This document shows positions 30,934 to 39,364 of a stretch of 64,000 nt of DNA, in pieces. Position numbers and translations under genes: made by a program. Source of the DNA: a virus; the IMG/VR virus record IMGVR_UViG_3300047375_001083, positions 1-64,000 of that record. The stretch is one strand, 5' to 3'. The first letter of the stretch is position 1. Every line of letters begins with the position of its first letter. The notes beneath the pieces are model-generated. The model saw only the letters and a program-made list of their open reading frames with translations, ran no database searches and was not told the DNA's origin.

Positions 30934-31413
30934 TTATCGGTCGTCTCCTGAGCCACCTAGAACTTCCCTGTTCTTTCGGCTGATGAGCTTATCCATGTTC
31001 AGCTCCGCTACTTCAGAAAGAGAACCGCCGAGCTCATCTACGAAGCGAGCGCAGTACCAAAGGACATCACCGATTTCCTTTACCATTTGAGATCGGGTTG
31101 TGGGGCTCACTTGACCGTCTTCATCTCGGATGATCTTCTTAAGTTTCCCCGCTACTTCACCCGCTTCAGATGCGAGCCCTAAACACAGATACTCAAGGGC
31201 TCTGCTTTGAGGGTAGATAGCGGTTTGCTTAGTGAAATCTTGATACTCATTGAAAGTAATATCTGAGTAGACGGAGGCGTTGACTTCGTTGAGATAGTCA
31301 AAGACGGCGCGCTCTTTCTCTTCTTCTGTCATGTCATTCTTAGTGACGAGAAACTCGATCTCTTCCCTAGAGACGATGATCGTTTTCCCATCCTCATTAA
31401 AGGCGTACTTCAA
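30934..31413 (-). CDS. MazG-like nucleotide pyrophosphohydrolase
   Basis: 159 residues. Residues about 60-150 hold the MazG-type fold: SRALEYLCLGLASEAGEVAG (E-x-G-E-x-A metal ligands) and KEIGDVLWYCARFVDEL (E-x2-D). It would hydrolyse (d)NTPs or alarmone-like nucleotides to monophosphates. The N-terminal 55 residues are extra. It overlaps the upstream gene by ATGA; last gene of a long minus operon. Confidence 0.8.
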   Translation of the reverse strand: MKYAFNEDGKTIIVSREEIEFLVTKNDMTEEEKERAVFDYLNEVNASVYSDITFNEYQDFTKQTAIYPQSRALEYLCLGLASEAGEVAGKLKKIIRDEDGQVSPTTRSQMVKEIGDVLWYCARFVDELGGSLSEVAELNMDKLISRKNREVLGGSGDDR

Positions 31414-31592
31414 AGCGAATCTTCTTTCTCAATCTTAGTGAGTACACACTCATCTTCAGTCTCGTAGTAAGGCGATCCGTCCATGAACTGAGCAGTCCAA
31501 TCATGGAAGCGATCTCCCCATGAATCGGGTAAGAAAGGGATGAGTGGGTGTGCGATGCAGTTATGGATCACAGAGCCGAGCCAATATCTCAT
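31410..31592 (-). CDS. Small conserved phage protein (WGDRFHDWT motif)
   Basis: 60 residues from the ATG at 31592 (MRYWLGSVIHNCIAHPLIPF), which overlaps the previous stop as ATGA. A shorter-than-usual hydrophobic stretch is followed by SWGDRFHDWTAQFM, a motif familiar from small phage and bacterial orphan proteins of unknown function. Acidic tail. Confidence 0.6.
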   Translation of the reverse strand: MRYWLGSVIHNCIAHPLIPFLPDSWGDRFHDWTAQFMDGSPYYETEDECVLTKIEKEDSL

Positions 31593-32044
31593 ACAAGATC
31601 CTCTAACAGACCCTCGTCTTCGCTCTCTTCGTCTTTCTCTGAGAGGTCGGGACGCCAATGTCCGTTACGCTCAACCTCAGAAGAGAAATAAGAGATATCA
31701 GGAGTCGTGAGGTGATATTTCATCTCGCCCGACTTCTGATCTTCCTCGCCTCCGATAAAGCAGAGCTGATGGTCGAGGAGGGAGTTTTTCTGAACGTCGT
31801 CAAGCTGATTCCAAGTGTCAGCGGCAAGCTCAATCACGAACTGATACTCGCGCTCACCGAGAAGAGAAATAAGGGAAGGTGCTTTGGAGGTCTTACCGAG
31901 TACGGGCTGACCGCCCTTTCGGGACGCTTTCTCTTTGAAGATCACGATGATGTCGTCGCAGATATCTACGAGATGAGGGTGTGCTTGACCGATAAGATTT
32001 CTGATTTGCTCTTGGACTTGATCGCCCGCTTTCCATCTATCCAT
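31589..32044 (-). CDS. Degenerate putative phage metallopeptidase
   Basis: 151 residues. The layout of the putative phage metallopeptidase family is clear: basic KASRKGGQPVLGKTSKAPSL, YQFVIELAADTWNQLDDVQK, then the helix that normally carries HELCH, and SSEVERNGHWRPDL at the end. Here the active site reads DHQLCF: the catalytic Glu is Gln and the second His is Phe. It should therefore not hydrolyse peptides in the usual way. It may bind the same target without cutting (inference). Confidence 0.7.
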   Translation of the reverse strand: MDRWKAGDQVQEQIRNLIGQAHPHLVDICDDIIVIFKEKASRKGGQPVLGKTSKAPSLISLLGEREYQFVIELAADTWNQLDDVQKNSLLDHQLCFIGGEEDQKSGEMKYHLTTPDISYFSSEVERNGHWRPDLSEKDEESEDEGLLEDLV

Positions 32045-32513
32045 TGTGATGGCTCTCCTGATTTTCTGAGAGGTAGGTGATACCTCTCGATGGGTTATGG
32101 ATGAGGGGGTATTTCTTTCCCCCGATGATAATGATGCACCCTAGTAAGCTAGGGTTTTTAGGTACGACAGCGTTGCCAACTTTTCGGGTTTCAGAGATAC
32201 CTAGAGAAAGCATCCTTTGCCCCGCTGTGTTACTACATATCTGAATGATGCCCCACTGCTCTTCAGTTCCTCGATTTTTTATCATGCGCTCCATCTCTGA
32301 AAGAATATCCTCTACGGAGCACTCAATCCCCCAAGAAAGAATCGTACCTCTGACTGAAGGTGCTTCTACCCACTTAAGAAGATCAGACCCTTCTTTGGGG
32401 TTTCCCACGAGGTAAGGGAAAGACTTTTCAGGCACAGGCATTTCGAGCATGAGGGGAGTCTTATCTTTCTTCATCTGTATGATCTCTAGGATCTGAGGGT
32501 TCATCATCTTCAT
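32037..32513 (-). CDS. Hypothetical protein
   Basis: 158 residues, not recognised. Mixed alpha/beta; LLGCIIIIGGKKYPLI is a clear beta-turn-beta unit. The start is uncertain: ATG at 32513 overlaps the upstream gene by 53 bases, and ATG at 32474 (MKKDKTPLM) is an alternative. Overlaps the next gene by 8 bases. Confidence 0.55.
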   Translation of the reverse strand: MKMMNPQILEIIQMKKDKTPLMLEMPVPEKSFPYLVGNPKEGSDLLKWVEAPSVRGTILSWGIECSVEDILSEMERMIKNRGTEEQWGIIQICSNTAGQRMLSLGISETRKVGNAVVPKNPSLLGCIIIIGGKKYPLIHNPSRGITYLSENQESHHNG

Positions 32514-32895
32514 TTCTTTCTTCAGAGTTTATGTCAACACCCGCGAGAACCCAAAGAAGGGCAGCGATATCAGGATACTTCGATGCTATGATACCCATGT
32601 CACCACTATTTAAGAGTTCATCGACCTCTGCCTGAACTTCACCCTTGCTCTTTCTAGGTTGAAAGAACGGACAGGTGTTCGGAACGCTCGCGTCACAGAT
32701 CATCCCCTCCCACTCATCGGGTTTATCTGAATCCATGAGGCACACATGGAAAAGAGGTTCGGAAGCACTACCTCTCACGACACCACTGTGCTTACAGTTA
32801 CAGGGCTTCTTTGAGGTAGCTTTCCGCATCTCTTTCTGAGTGATGCGGTGTTTCACTTGCTTGAGCTTGTGTTTGATCTTTCCTTCAGATTTCAT
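32461..32895 (-). CDS. Cys-rich hypothetical protein
   Basis: 144 residues. A very basic N-terminus (KIKHKLKQVKHRITQKEMRK), then CNCKHSG, HVCLMDSD, MICDAS and NTCPFF (about 32-75), consistent with a single zinc or Fe-S site, then an acidic tail (ERNEDDEPSDP). Function unknown. It starts 3 bases after the Rad50 C-half stop. Confidence 0.55.
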   Translation of the reverse strand: MKSEGKIKHKLKQVKHRITQKEMRKATSKKPCNCKHSGVVRGSASEPLFHVCLMDSDKPDEWEGMICDASVPNTCPFFQPRKSKGEVQAEVDELLNSGDMGIIASKYPDIAALLWVLAGVDINSEERNEDDEPSDPRDHTDEER

Positions 32896-32898
32896 AGC

Positions 32899-33516
32899 TC
32901 AACTCATCTCGGTGAACACCGCTCCGTTTTTCGTAGCTTTGACCTTGTATGATCGGTCAGCACTATCGGCTAGAGAGGTGTTGTGGGAAACACATAATAT
33001 ATCCATGTCCAATCTTGAACATAGAGCCTTTAAGAAATCGACGAGGAGTTCCACGCGATTCTCATCTACGGCGGGGAAAGTCTCATCGAGAACGAGGACA
33101 GGTCTAAGACCTCTCTTAAGTAAGAGCGAGACGCGCAACAGGAGGCTCTGTACTGTACTCACAGCGCCTCCAAATGTGTCAAGCCCCTCTCCCTCTACTT
33201 CGATACCATCCTTGCCCTTAACGACCGTTTTAAGACGGACAGAGACTTTTCCTCTGATCTTTGTGATCTCAGCTACCTGACTGATATCTTGCTCAGGGAA
33301 GATTGCTTTCAACCCCTCATCAAGTAGTGCGATATACGTCTTAACACCCTCCTCGACTTCTTTCTCTGCGAGGAGGTCAAGCACTCCCTGTGCTTGTTGT
33401 TTGACATCTAAGTCTGACTCAAGGATCGCGATCTCAAGATCGAGGTTATTGACTTTCTTCTGCTCTGTTTCTTGAAGGGTCTTTACCTTAAGAAAGCGTT
33501 CCTTGAGTGTATACAT
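32899..33516 (-). CDS. Rad50/SbcC-like ATPase, C-terminal half
   Basis: 205 residues. A short coiled coil (about 1-55) and then the C-terminal lobe of an SMC/Rad50-type ATPase: signature-like FGGAVSTVQSLLLRV (115-129), Walker B PVLVLDETF (139-147), D-loop-like AVDENRVEL and H-loop VSHN (176-179). There is no Walker A, which is in a separate gene at 37959. The two presumably assemble in trans, with the SbcD-like nuclease, to process DNA ends. Located next to the sliding clamp. Confidence 0.75.
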   Translation of the reverse strand: MYTLKERFLKVKTLQETEQKKVNNLDLEIAILESDLDVKQQAQGVLDLLAEKEVEEGVKTYIALLDEGLKAIFPEQDISQVAEITKIRGKVSVRLKTVVKGKDGIEVEGEGLDTFGGAVSTVQSLLLRVSLLLKRGLRPVLVLDETFPAVDENRVELLVDFLKALCSRLDMDILCVSHNTSLADSADRSYKVKATKNGAVFTEMS

Positions 33517-33520
33517 TAGC

Positions 33521-34780
33521 TTATAACATCCAACCTAAGATTGACACGATTTCGACACCGCTAGAGGTCGATTGCTTGAAGAGCATATAACCGCGCTTCT
33601 CTCCCTCTCGGTTACAGCCGAATGTGATTATATCGGAAGTCACATCTAGGCTTCGCTTCATGTAGCTCAGATTAAAGTGGAAAGAGTCAATGTCCTCTCC
33701 CTCTGTCTCGCCTTTCTTATCCTCAAGCAGACGTGAGGCATACAGGCGCTCCTCGATGTCTTCAATCGTGTTGAGGTCAAAGTCATCTGTAAGCTCCACG
33801 CTCAGACTAACAGGGTCGAGGTTATACGAGATTACACTGCGTCCGTTGTAGGCATCCATCTCTAGGCGAGGGGGAGAAAGAGTCTCGGCCTCCGCGTCAA
33901 TGAGCTTTACTTTCATGTTGGAACCATCAGCGCCCGAAGAAAGAAACTTAAGCGCGTTGGAGAAGTCAGCCTTCTTAATACGCCATACACGGCGAGGTGT
34001 CCAATCAAACGCATCCATGTATTTCTGAGTGATAACTGTAGGCATGTCAAATGGTACATCCATAAGACCGAAGATTGCCCCGTCCTCAGCTTTGAGAAAC
34101 ACTGCCTTGTCTGACTTAGAAACCTCAACAGAGTGACCCTCATGAGCCTTTAAGAACTTGACTGCGGGAGACACGTCCTTGAGGTGGAACTTGACTTCTA
34201 GGTCTTTGAAGCCCTCAGACTTAGCCATAGAAAGACCAAACCCATCACACGAGAAAGCCATACCATCTTTGACGTAGACCTGAGCGAGCTCAGGGCGTCG
34301 AGCCTCATCGGTAGACGCGAAAGGCTTAGAGATGAGGAGAGTGTCATGGAGCACACCTGAAGGGACTTCAGACTGCTTCTGAGCGTCCTTGAGCATATCT
34401 CTCCAAGGGGGAAACACTGTAGGATCGAGACTAGACAGATCGACAGTTCCCTTGTCGGAGACGATAGAAACCTGACCCTCTGAAATAGAGATAGAAAGAA
34501 GACCTTCTACTGCATCAATCGCTTGAAGCACGCGCTTACCTTCAATAGTAAATGCTTGAAAGGCGCTCTCTGTCTCACCATCGTCATTCTCAACCTCATC
34601 GACTTTTGCTCCCTTGAGCGGAATAGAGGAGTAAATGCGCGGTGGGTTACACGCAGAAACGAAAACTTCGCCACTCACGCTTTCAAATAAGAAATGTGAG
34701 GTGATGTCAGGCCCGCTTCCGAGCGTCGCCTGTGCGATTGAAAGAGTTTCCTTCAAGTCATTCTTAGATATCTTCATCAT
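33521..34780 (-). CDS. DNA polymerase sliding clamp (DnaN-like)
   Basis: 419 residues, close to or slightly over the usual length of beta clamps. The three-domain pattern is suggested by FASTDEARRPELAQVYVKD followed by FSCDGFGLSMAKS, the equivalent of the RPVLxG...ATDGxRL region, and by the domain-3-like stretch with RRSLDVTSDIITFGCN. It forms a ring that holds the polymerase on DNA. Its gene overlaps the upstream coiled-coil gene by ATGA. The loader is encoded at 47692. Confidence 0.75.
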   Translation of the reverse strand: MMKISKNDLKETLSIAQATLGSGPDITSHFLFESVSGEVFVSACNPPRIYSSIPLKGAKVDEVENDDGETESAFQAFTIEGKRVLQAIDAVEGLLSISISEGQVSIVSDKGTVDLSSLDPTVFPPWRDMLKDAQKQSEVPSGVLHDTLLISKPFASTDEARRPELAQVYVKDGMAFSCDGFGLSMAKSEGFKDLEVKFHLKDVSPAVKFLKAHEGHSVEVSKSDKAVFLKAEDGAIFGLMDVPFDMPTVITQKYMDAFDWTPRRVWRIKKADFSNALKFLSSGADGSNMKVKLIDAEAETLSPPRLEMDAYNGRSVISYNLDPVSLSVELTDDFDLNTIEDIEERLYASRLLEDKKGETEGEDIDSFHFNLSYMKRSLDVTSDIITFGCNREGEKRGYMLFKQSTSSGVEIVSILGWML

Positions 34781-35049
34781 AGGTTTCTAATCCTGTCTTC
34801 TATGGTGGTGATGATTTCTTCAGCTTCTTCAAGCTCTTGTTTAAATTTAGCGAGTGCGAGGTCGCGCTCTGATCTCAGGCGCTCTATTTCAGCGTCTAGG
34901 TCTGAGGGGTCAAGACCCATTTCAGAAAGGCGAGTGTCGATCTCTCCGAGAGCAGATTTGGCAGACTCTAGCTTACCGCTGAGTTTGGCTTTACGGCTCT
35001 CGATTTCGTCTCGTCTTTCTACTAGGTCTTGGACTGTAGGTTCAGACAT
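34777..35049 (-). CDS. Small coiled-coil protein
   Basis: 90 residues, almost entirely heptad helix in two arms around MGLDPSDLDAEI: VQDLVERRDEIESRKAKLSG and AKFKQELEEAEEIITTIE. A helical hairpin is likely. Coupled to the clamp by ATGA. Possibly a clamp or SMC accessory; not recognised. Confidence 0.6.
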   Translation of the reverse strand: MSEPTVQDLVERRDEIESRKAKLSGKLESAKSALGEIDTRLSEMGLDPSDLDAEIERLRSERDLALAKFKQELEEAEEIITTIEDRIRNL

Positions 35050-35112
35050 AAGTCTTTCCTTTCTCCGAGATTAGGGGAGCTAGGATATATCAGAAAATAA
35101 GGAGGGCTGAGC

Positions 35113-36096
35113 TTATTTTTTCACACCAAAAGACAGATCTAAGAATCCTGTTTCTCCCCTGTCTTTAAGTGGGTCGGGTGTGCTTGTTCTTCTTAACCCT
35201 CTCTTGGCTGCGTTTCTTTGCTTTTGGGCTTGGCGCTCTTCGCATACAGACTCGTAGACACACATTGTGCAGTGCTTCGGGACAGGGTTGGGCTCGAACA
35301 CACCTCTGTGGATCGCCTTGCTTGTCTCTACCGCTTCTTTCGCGAGTCTCTTAATGTCGCTGATATCGCAGTCTACCTCAATGAACCCTGTCCAATCCTC
35401 TCTGTATTTCTCATCAACGTGGCTGAGGTTTCCAGGTGGATTGTCTGAAGGATATCGAAAGTAAAAGAAACCGAGACGATGAGGCATCTGACCATACTGT
35501 AAACGGAAACAGAGCGCATACCACCTGAGCTGATCCTCATCCTCATATTTCCCTGGCGTTGAGGCGTTCTTTCCATCAAGAATATGGATTTGATCTTGTT
35601 TGTCTCGATACACAAGATCCGCGATCCCTGACGCATTGAAATACTTGTTCACTGAGGGTGTCATCTTAAGCTCTGACTTGTTCCACACTCCGAGCAAGCG
35701 GTTCTCTTTCATTATTCTGAGGTAGTTGAGCGCACCTTTCACGCAGATGTCGATGCAGTCTTCTCGCGTCATGTACGTCCACAGACAGTAGCGCCTCTGT
35801 TCCTCAAAAACGAACTCTTTCCGAGCGATCTCCTCAACCTTTTGAGGGAGATTCTTAGGTTCTTTCCAAAGCTCATGGTTATAAAGGTCTTCAACCACCT
35901 TAGAAAGCACACTACCCATCAATAGGTGATGCTCAGACTGTCTCTGATCTTCAGGGGGGAGTGGCTTTCGCTTTCCTTGTCCAGCTCCGAGATCATGGAG
36001 TGGGTGACCCTTATGCCAAAGGAACTTCTGAGGACATTCCCTCATCATCTTAACGTGTGACCAATATAGGTTCTTCATCTCGTCGTCCTGATTCAA
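35113..36096 (-). CDS. PD-(D/E)XK nuclease, Cas4/RecB family
   Basis: 327 residues. The start is TTG at 36096, because AGGAGG sits 8 bases upstream; ATG at 36078 has no such site. Catalytic residues: GIADLVY (D about 158), then ILDGKNA (D-x-K about 173-175), then QLRWYALCF (the QxxxY helix). Cys near the N-terminus (ECPQKF) and at the C-terminus (HCTMCVYESVC) suggest an Fe-S cluster as in Cas4/AddB. Likely end-processing exonuclease of the recombination set. Confidence 0.8.
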   Translation of the reverse strand: MNQDDEMKNLYWSHVKMMRECPQKFLWHKGHPLHDLGAGQGKRKPLPPEDQRQSEHHLLMGSVLSKVVEDLYNHELWKEPKNLPQKVEEIARKEFVFEEQRRYCLWTYMTREDCIDICVKGALNYLRIMKENRLLGVWNKSELKMTPSVNKYFNASGIADLVYRDKQDQIHILDGKNASTPGKYEDEDQLRWYALCFRLQYGQMPHRLGFFYFRYPSDNPPGNLSHVDEKYREDWTGFIEVDCDISDIKRLAKEAVETSKAIHRGVFEPNPVPKHCTMCVYESVCEERQAQKQRNAAKRGLRRTSTPDPLKDRGETGFLDLSFGVKK

Positions 36097-36128
36097 ATCT
36101 GTTACCTCCTACAATACCGAATCTAGGA

Positions 36129-36138
36129 CTACTCATAT
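36129..36138 (-). promoter_or_regulatory. ATATGAGTAG element upstream of the nuclease gene
   Basis: The same ten bases occur at 47650-47659 on plus, in both cases ending 33 bases before the start codon. Candidate promoter -10 region of a second class. Confidence 0.35.
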
Positions 36139-36157
36139 CGGAACAAGGTAAGACAGA

Positions 36158-37000
36158 TCAGTAAATCCTCCCTCTTGAGCTGACTAGGAGTGGGAAAGGA
36201 TCAAAGCAGTCTTGGTCTGAGTGGTACAGATCTTCACATAGGAGGAGGTCAGTTACTCTGACTTCAATGTGCTTCGTAGTGGGGCTGTGTTCTTTCCCAA
36301 GAAAGTCTCTCATCTCTTTGACAGAGATGCCCACCCGTAGTGCTTCTTCCTTTAGCTCATTCTTAGACAAATAGCGAGGGTGTTCGTAGTTGGGGTGAGA
36401 CTTGAGACGTACCGACTTGATCTTGAAGAATAAGAAGATCTTAGTGTGCGTGAGAAACAGTCCTTCAAGACCGCCTCCAATAAAGCGACCCACCGAAAAG
36501 AAAACAGGCTCGTCGAGGTCTGCTACAGGCATAAGGTTCGTAGCGACGAAGCCTGATAACTCTGAGGACGCGGTGTCCACTTGCTGATTAACTCCTCTGA
36601 GCAAAGCCCTTAGCTTTTTTTTCTTTCTGTCATAGCGCCACGCTCTGATGTCATCGGTGTAGTCAACTAGATTCGGCTCTAAGAAGCAGAAGGTTTTGAG
36701 AGGTAGGCTTGCCCTGTCTCTCTTTAAGGCTTTCAGGCGAACCTTATACTCGCGAGTGGTCTTGTATCGAGCTCTGCTGACCTCAGTAATGGGGTCATTG
36801 TCTTGAGGCTTGTAACTGAAGACATCACTATTTCTTAGTGCCTCTAGACCTTCCCACAAGCATCTCTTCTGATTAAAGGAGCTGATGCACTTGGGAAAGA
36901 ACCTCTGATAGCTCGCCTTGCACTCTTCGAGCCTCTTCTCAAAAGCATGGGCGTTCAAAGGGATAGAAACCAATATTAAGAAAGTAAATAGATTCTTCAT
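36158..37000 (-). CDS. Exported hypothetical protein
   Basis: 280 residues. A clear signal peptide (MKNLFTFLILVSIPLNAHA, cleavage after AHA). The mature part is basic with scattered Cys (EECKASYQRFFPKC, QKRCLWEG, LLLCEDLYHSDQDC) that could form disulfides in the periplasm. Coupled by ATGA to the SbcD-like gene, an odd neighbour for a DNA nuclease. No family recognised. Confidence 0.6.
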   Translation of the reverse strand: MKNLFTFLILVSIPLNAHAFEKRLEECKASYQRFFPKCISSFNQKRCLWEGLEALRNSDVFSYKPQDNDPITEVSRARYKTTREYKVRLKALKRDRASLPLKTFCFLEPNLVDYTDDIRAWRYDRKKKKLRALLRGVNQQVDTASSELSGFVATNLMPVADLDEPVFFSVGRFIGGGLEGLFLTHTKIFLFFKIKSVRLKSHPNYEHPRYLSKNELKEEALRVGISVKEMRDFLGKEHSPTTKHIEVRVTDLLLCEDLYHSDQDCFDPFPLLVSSRGRIY

Positions 37001-37971
37001 TTCGCTGTCTCCTCCAAGTAAGATATGACCTTCTCCCTCACTTCATTTGAGAGAGACATTCCGCTGACCTTATCAATGAGCGTCATGCCCGACCAACCTG
37101 ATGTAGCTACAGCCTTCATCTTCTCAACAATCTCTATCATGCGATCTGAGTCCTCATTCTCTCTCACCGCTTCCTCTATCTTAAAAGCATCCTTTGTATC
37201 CCTCACGGGTACGTTGTGGCGCGTGAATCTGATCCCTTCTTTCGTGGCTTCAACCTCTACTACACAAGGCTTCCGATCTAAGTCGTCTAGGTGGAGCGAC
37301 CCTCTCGTTAAAGAACCCACATTGACTACTGTAGAGCCGTTCTTAAGAGTCTTTATGCCCTGATCCTTATGCCAATGACCAAAGAACCAACCATCAACTC
37401 CCTGTATGGAGTTCAGAAAGTCATACCCGATGATATCCTCACCCTCAAACATCGAGCCTGTCTTTCCGCGCCTCGCTAGAAGATGACAAGCCACGAGCAA
37501 GTAGTCCTCATCTTTCTTAGTGATAGATGAGAGCCTATCGAAGTCATACTCCACCCCATGATAAGGGATTCCGACCACTCTGACTTTGACTCCATCACCC
37601 TCTAAGATTATTTCTTTCTCGTCTCCGAACTGCTTGAACACACCCGAAGAGAAGAGGACACCTAGAGGTTGCTCAGGTAGGTAGTCGATGTTGCCATACT
37701 TAACATCATGATTCCCAACGAGCGCATAGACAGGACAGGGGTATTCTGAGTGAGTCTCACAGCTCTTTCTAACAAGGTTGTGGGAGTTTTTAGCGGGCGA
37801 CTTAACGTCGAAGAAATCGCCCCCATCAATCACAGCGTCAGCTCCTATCTCTTTCGCTTTCTCTCCAACCCATTTGAGTTTCTTAACCACATCGGCGCAC
37901 CAATCTCCTGTGCGTCGGCGCGGTGTCCTATCTCCCATATGAACATCTGTTCGCCACACTAGCTTAGGCAT
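36997..37971 (-). CDS. SbcD/Mre11-like nuclease
   Basis: 324 residues. Calcineurin-type phosphoesterase motifs in order: WRTDVHMGD (D-x-H, about 6-14), IDGGDFFD (48-55), LVGNHD (about 83-88), ACHLL (about 161) and FGHWHKDQ (about 196-203). A C-terminal helical part follows, as in Mre11. The two-metal nuclease subunit that works with Rad50/SbcC on DNA ends. It overlaps the Rad50 N-half gene by 13 bases. Confidence 0.85.
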   Translation of the reverse strand: MPKLVWRTDVHMGDRTPRRRTGDWCADVVKKLKWVGEKAKEIGADAVIDGGDFFDVKSPAKNSHNLVRKSCETHSEYPCPVYALVGNHDVKYGNIDYLPEQPLGVLFSSGVFKQFGDEKEIILEGDGVKVRVVGIPYHGVEYDFDRLSSITKKDEDYLLVACHLLARRGKTGSMFEGEDIIGYDFLNSIQGVDGWFFGHWHKDQGIKTLKNGSTVVNVGSLTRGSLHLDDLDRKPCVVEVEATKEGIRFTRHNVPVRDTKDAFKIEEAVRENEDSDRMIEIVEKMKAVATSGWSGMTLIDKVSGMSLSNEVREKVISYLEETAK

Positions 37972-39089
37972 GAGTCTCCCTCTCTCAGACAGACAGGGCA
38001 GATGCCCTCTGTAATCTTCTTCTGAACCATTGTTCTTTCCTTTCCGAGAGTCCGAATCTCTTTCTCAACGAGGACGATACCCCAACCGAGCTTCTTCTTT
38101 CTCTCTAGCATATTGATCGTCTCAGAGTGGTCCTCCATCGGGATCAGCTCAGGTGCTTTTGCTATATCGGAAAGCACCCCTACTGCGCGACTGAGCTTGA
38201 CCCTTCGAGCCCTTAGCCTCTCTATCTCTGAGGTGTCTCTCACGTTTGGAGTCACAGGAGCGGAGTAACTATCGAGTCCGACCTCAATGATTAAGATAAG
38301 GTTCTCTATCTTGTTTTTCTTTCTTCTCGCGGTTACGGCTTCATCTAGGTGACTGAACTTCGATTGGTCGAGCTTAGGTAAAGTCACGCGATCTGCTTCA
38401 GAAAGAGCGTCGATGATCGAGGTGATCTTGGCTCTTTTTTCTGCGAGCTTCTCCGCTTTAAGAAGAAGAGCCTCAGTCTCGTTCTTTCTCTGCTCAGCTT
38501 GCTCGTAAGAAAGGACTTTGGAGTAGTCAAAACCCACATAGGCATTGAGGTTACTCTGAGCTTGCGTTAGGTCTTCTCTCTTGACCTTCATTCTCGACTT
38601 GATATCTCGGACTTCTGATCGCGCTTTTGCAGATGCTTTCTCAAGCTGTTGGATCACATTAACATCAGAGAGCGCAGAGGACAGTGCGCTTGGAGGGAGG
38701 TCTAAGAGAAAGATGTTTTGAAACTGCTTCGCGATCTGAGGGTACAGCTCTTTCCCATCGACCTCTACACCGCTGACACCTAGACTCTTAACTTCGTCAG
38801 GGACACCCGATCCAACCTTAGCGATCTCTTTCCCATTTACAACATACCGATTGACCTTCTTGCCCTTCTCCCATAGGACTTCATTCCCATCTTCAAAGGA
38901 GACGCACACAGAAGAATGAGACTCGCCATTCCTCACATGAGCATTACCTCTAAGATTCGTGAACACCCCATTGAAAGCGCGAGCGAGAGCCGACTTTCCG
39001 ATGCTGTTCTCACCTGTGATCACAGTGAGTCCTTTAACCTCTATCTCTGTGTTCTTGATAGACTGAAAGTTCTCTACTTTGATCTTCAT
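37959..39089 (-). CDS. Rad50/SbcC-like ATPase, N-terminal half ending in the zinc hook
   Basis: 376 residues from the ATG at 39089 (MKIKVENFQSIKN); in-frame codons above it overlap the upstream gene. Walker A GENSIGKS (26-33), followed by the N-lobe, then a coiled coil from about 165 to 360. It ends GICPVCLREGDSCLS, with the CPVC zinc-hook motif at 364-367, only nine residues before the stop. Rad50 normally continues back through a second coil to the C-lobe; here that lobe is a different gene (32899). Confidence 0.75.
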   Translation of the reverse strand: MKIKVENFQSIKNTEIEVKGLTVITGENSIGKSALARAFNGVFTNLRGNAHVRNGESHSSVCVSFEDGNEVLWEKGKKVNRYVVNGKEIAKVGSGVPDEVKSLGVSGVEVDGKELYPQIAKQFQNIFLLDLPPSALSSALSDVNVIQQLEKASAKARSEVRDIKSRMKVKREDLTQAQSNLNAYVGFDYSKVLSYEQAEQRKNETEALLLKAEKLAEKRAKITSIIDALSEADRVTLPKLDQSKFSHLDEAVTARRKKNKIENLILIIEVGLDSYSAPVTPNVRDTSEIERLRARRVKLSRAVGVLSDIAKAPELIPMEDHSETINMLERKKKLGWGIVLVEKEIRTLGKERTMVQKKITEGICPVCLREGDSCLS

Positions 39090-39103
39090 GGTTTCTCTCT
39101 TTC

Positions 39104-39364
39104 TTAGAGTGGGTGAGGCAACTTGCGACGCCTTCTTCTTAAGCTCATCCACTTATGAACACTAATATCAGCCGATCTGCAAGAGGACTTAGAAAATACA
39201 CCTCTCTTCAGAAAGTCTCGGTAGTGTTCTTTCTCGCCCACGAAAAAAAGGCGCTCACGGCTGTCTCTACATGCATACAAAGTTACCTTTTCATCAGGCT
39301 TCGCTTTATACGCATTAACGATCATCGTGAAGATGAGAAGGATCAATAAGAAATACGCTTTCAC
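39104..39364 (-). CDS. Small exported or membrane-anchored protein
   Basis: 86 residues. A hydrophobic N-terminus (MKAYFLLILLIFTMIVNAY) then YACRDSRERLFFVG and SKSSCRSADIS, and a very basic tail (RRRRRK). ATGA overlap with the RecA-like gene. Role unknown. Confidence 0.55.
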   Translation of the reverse strand: MKAYFLLILLIFTMIVNAYKAKPDEKVTLYACRDSRERLFFVGEKEHYRDFLKRGVFSKSSCRSADISVHKWMSLRRRRRKLPHPL

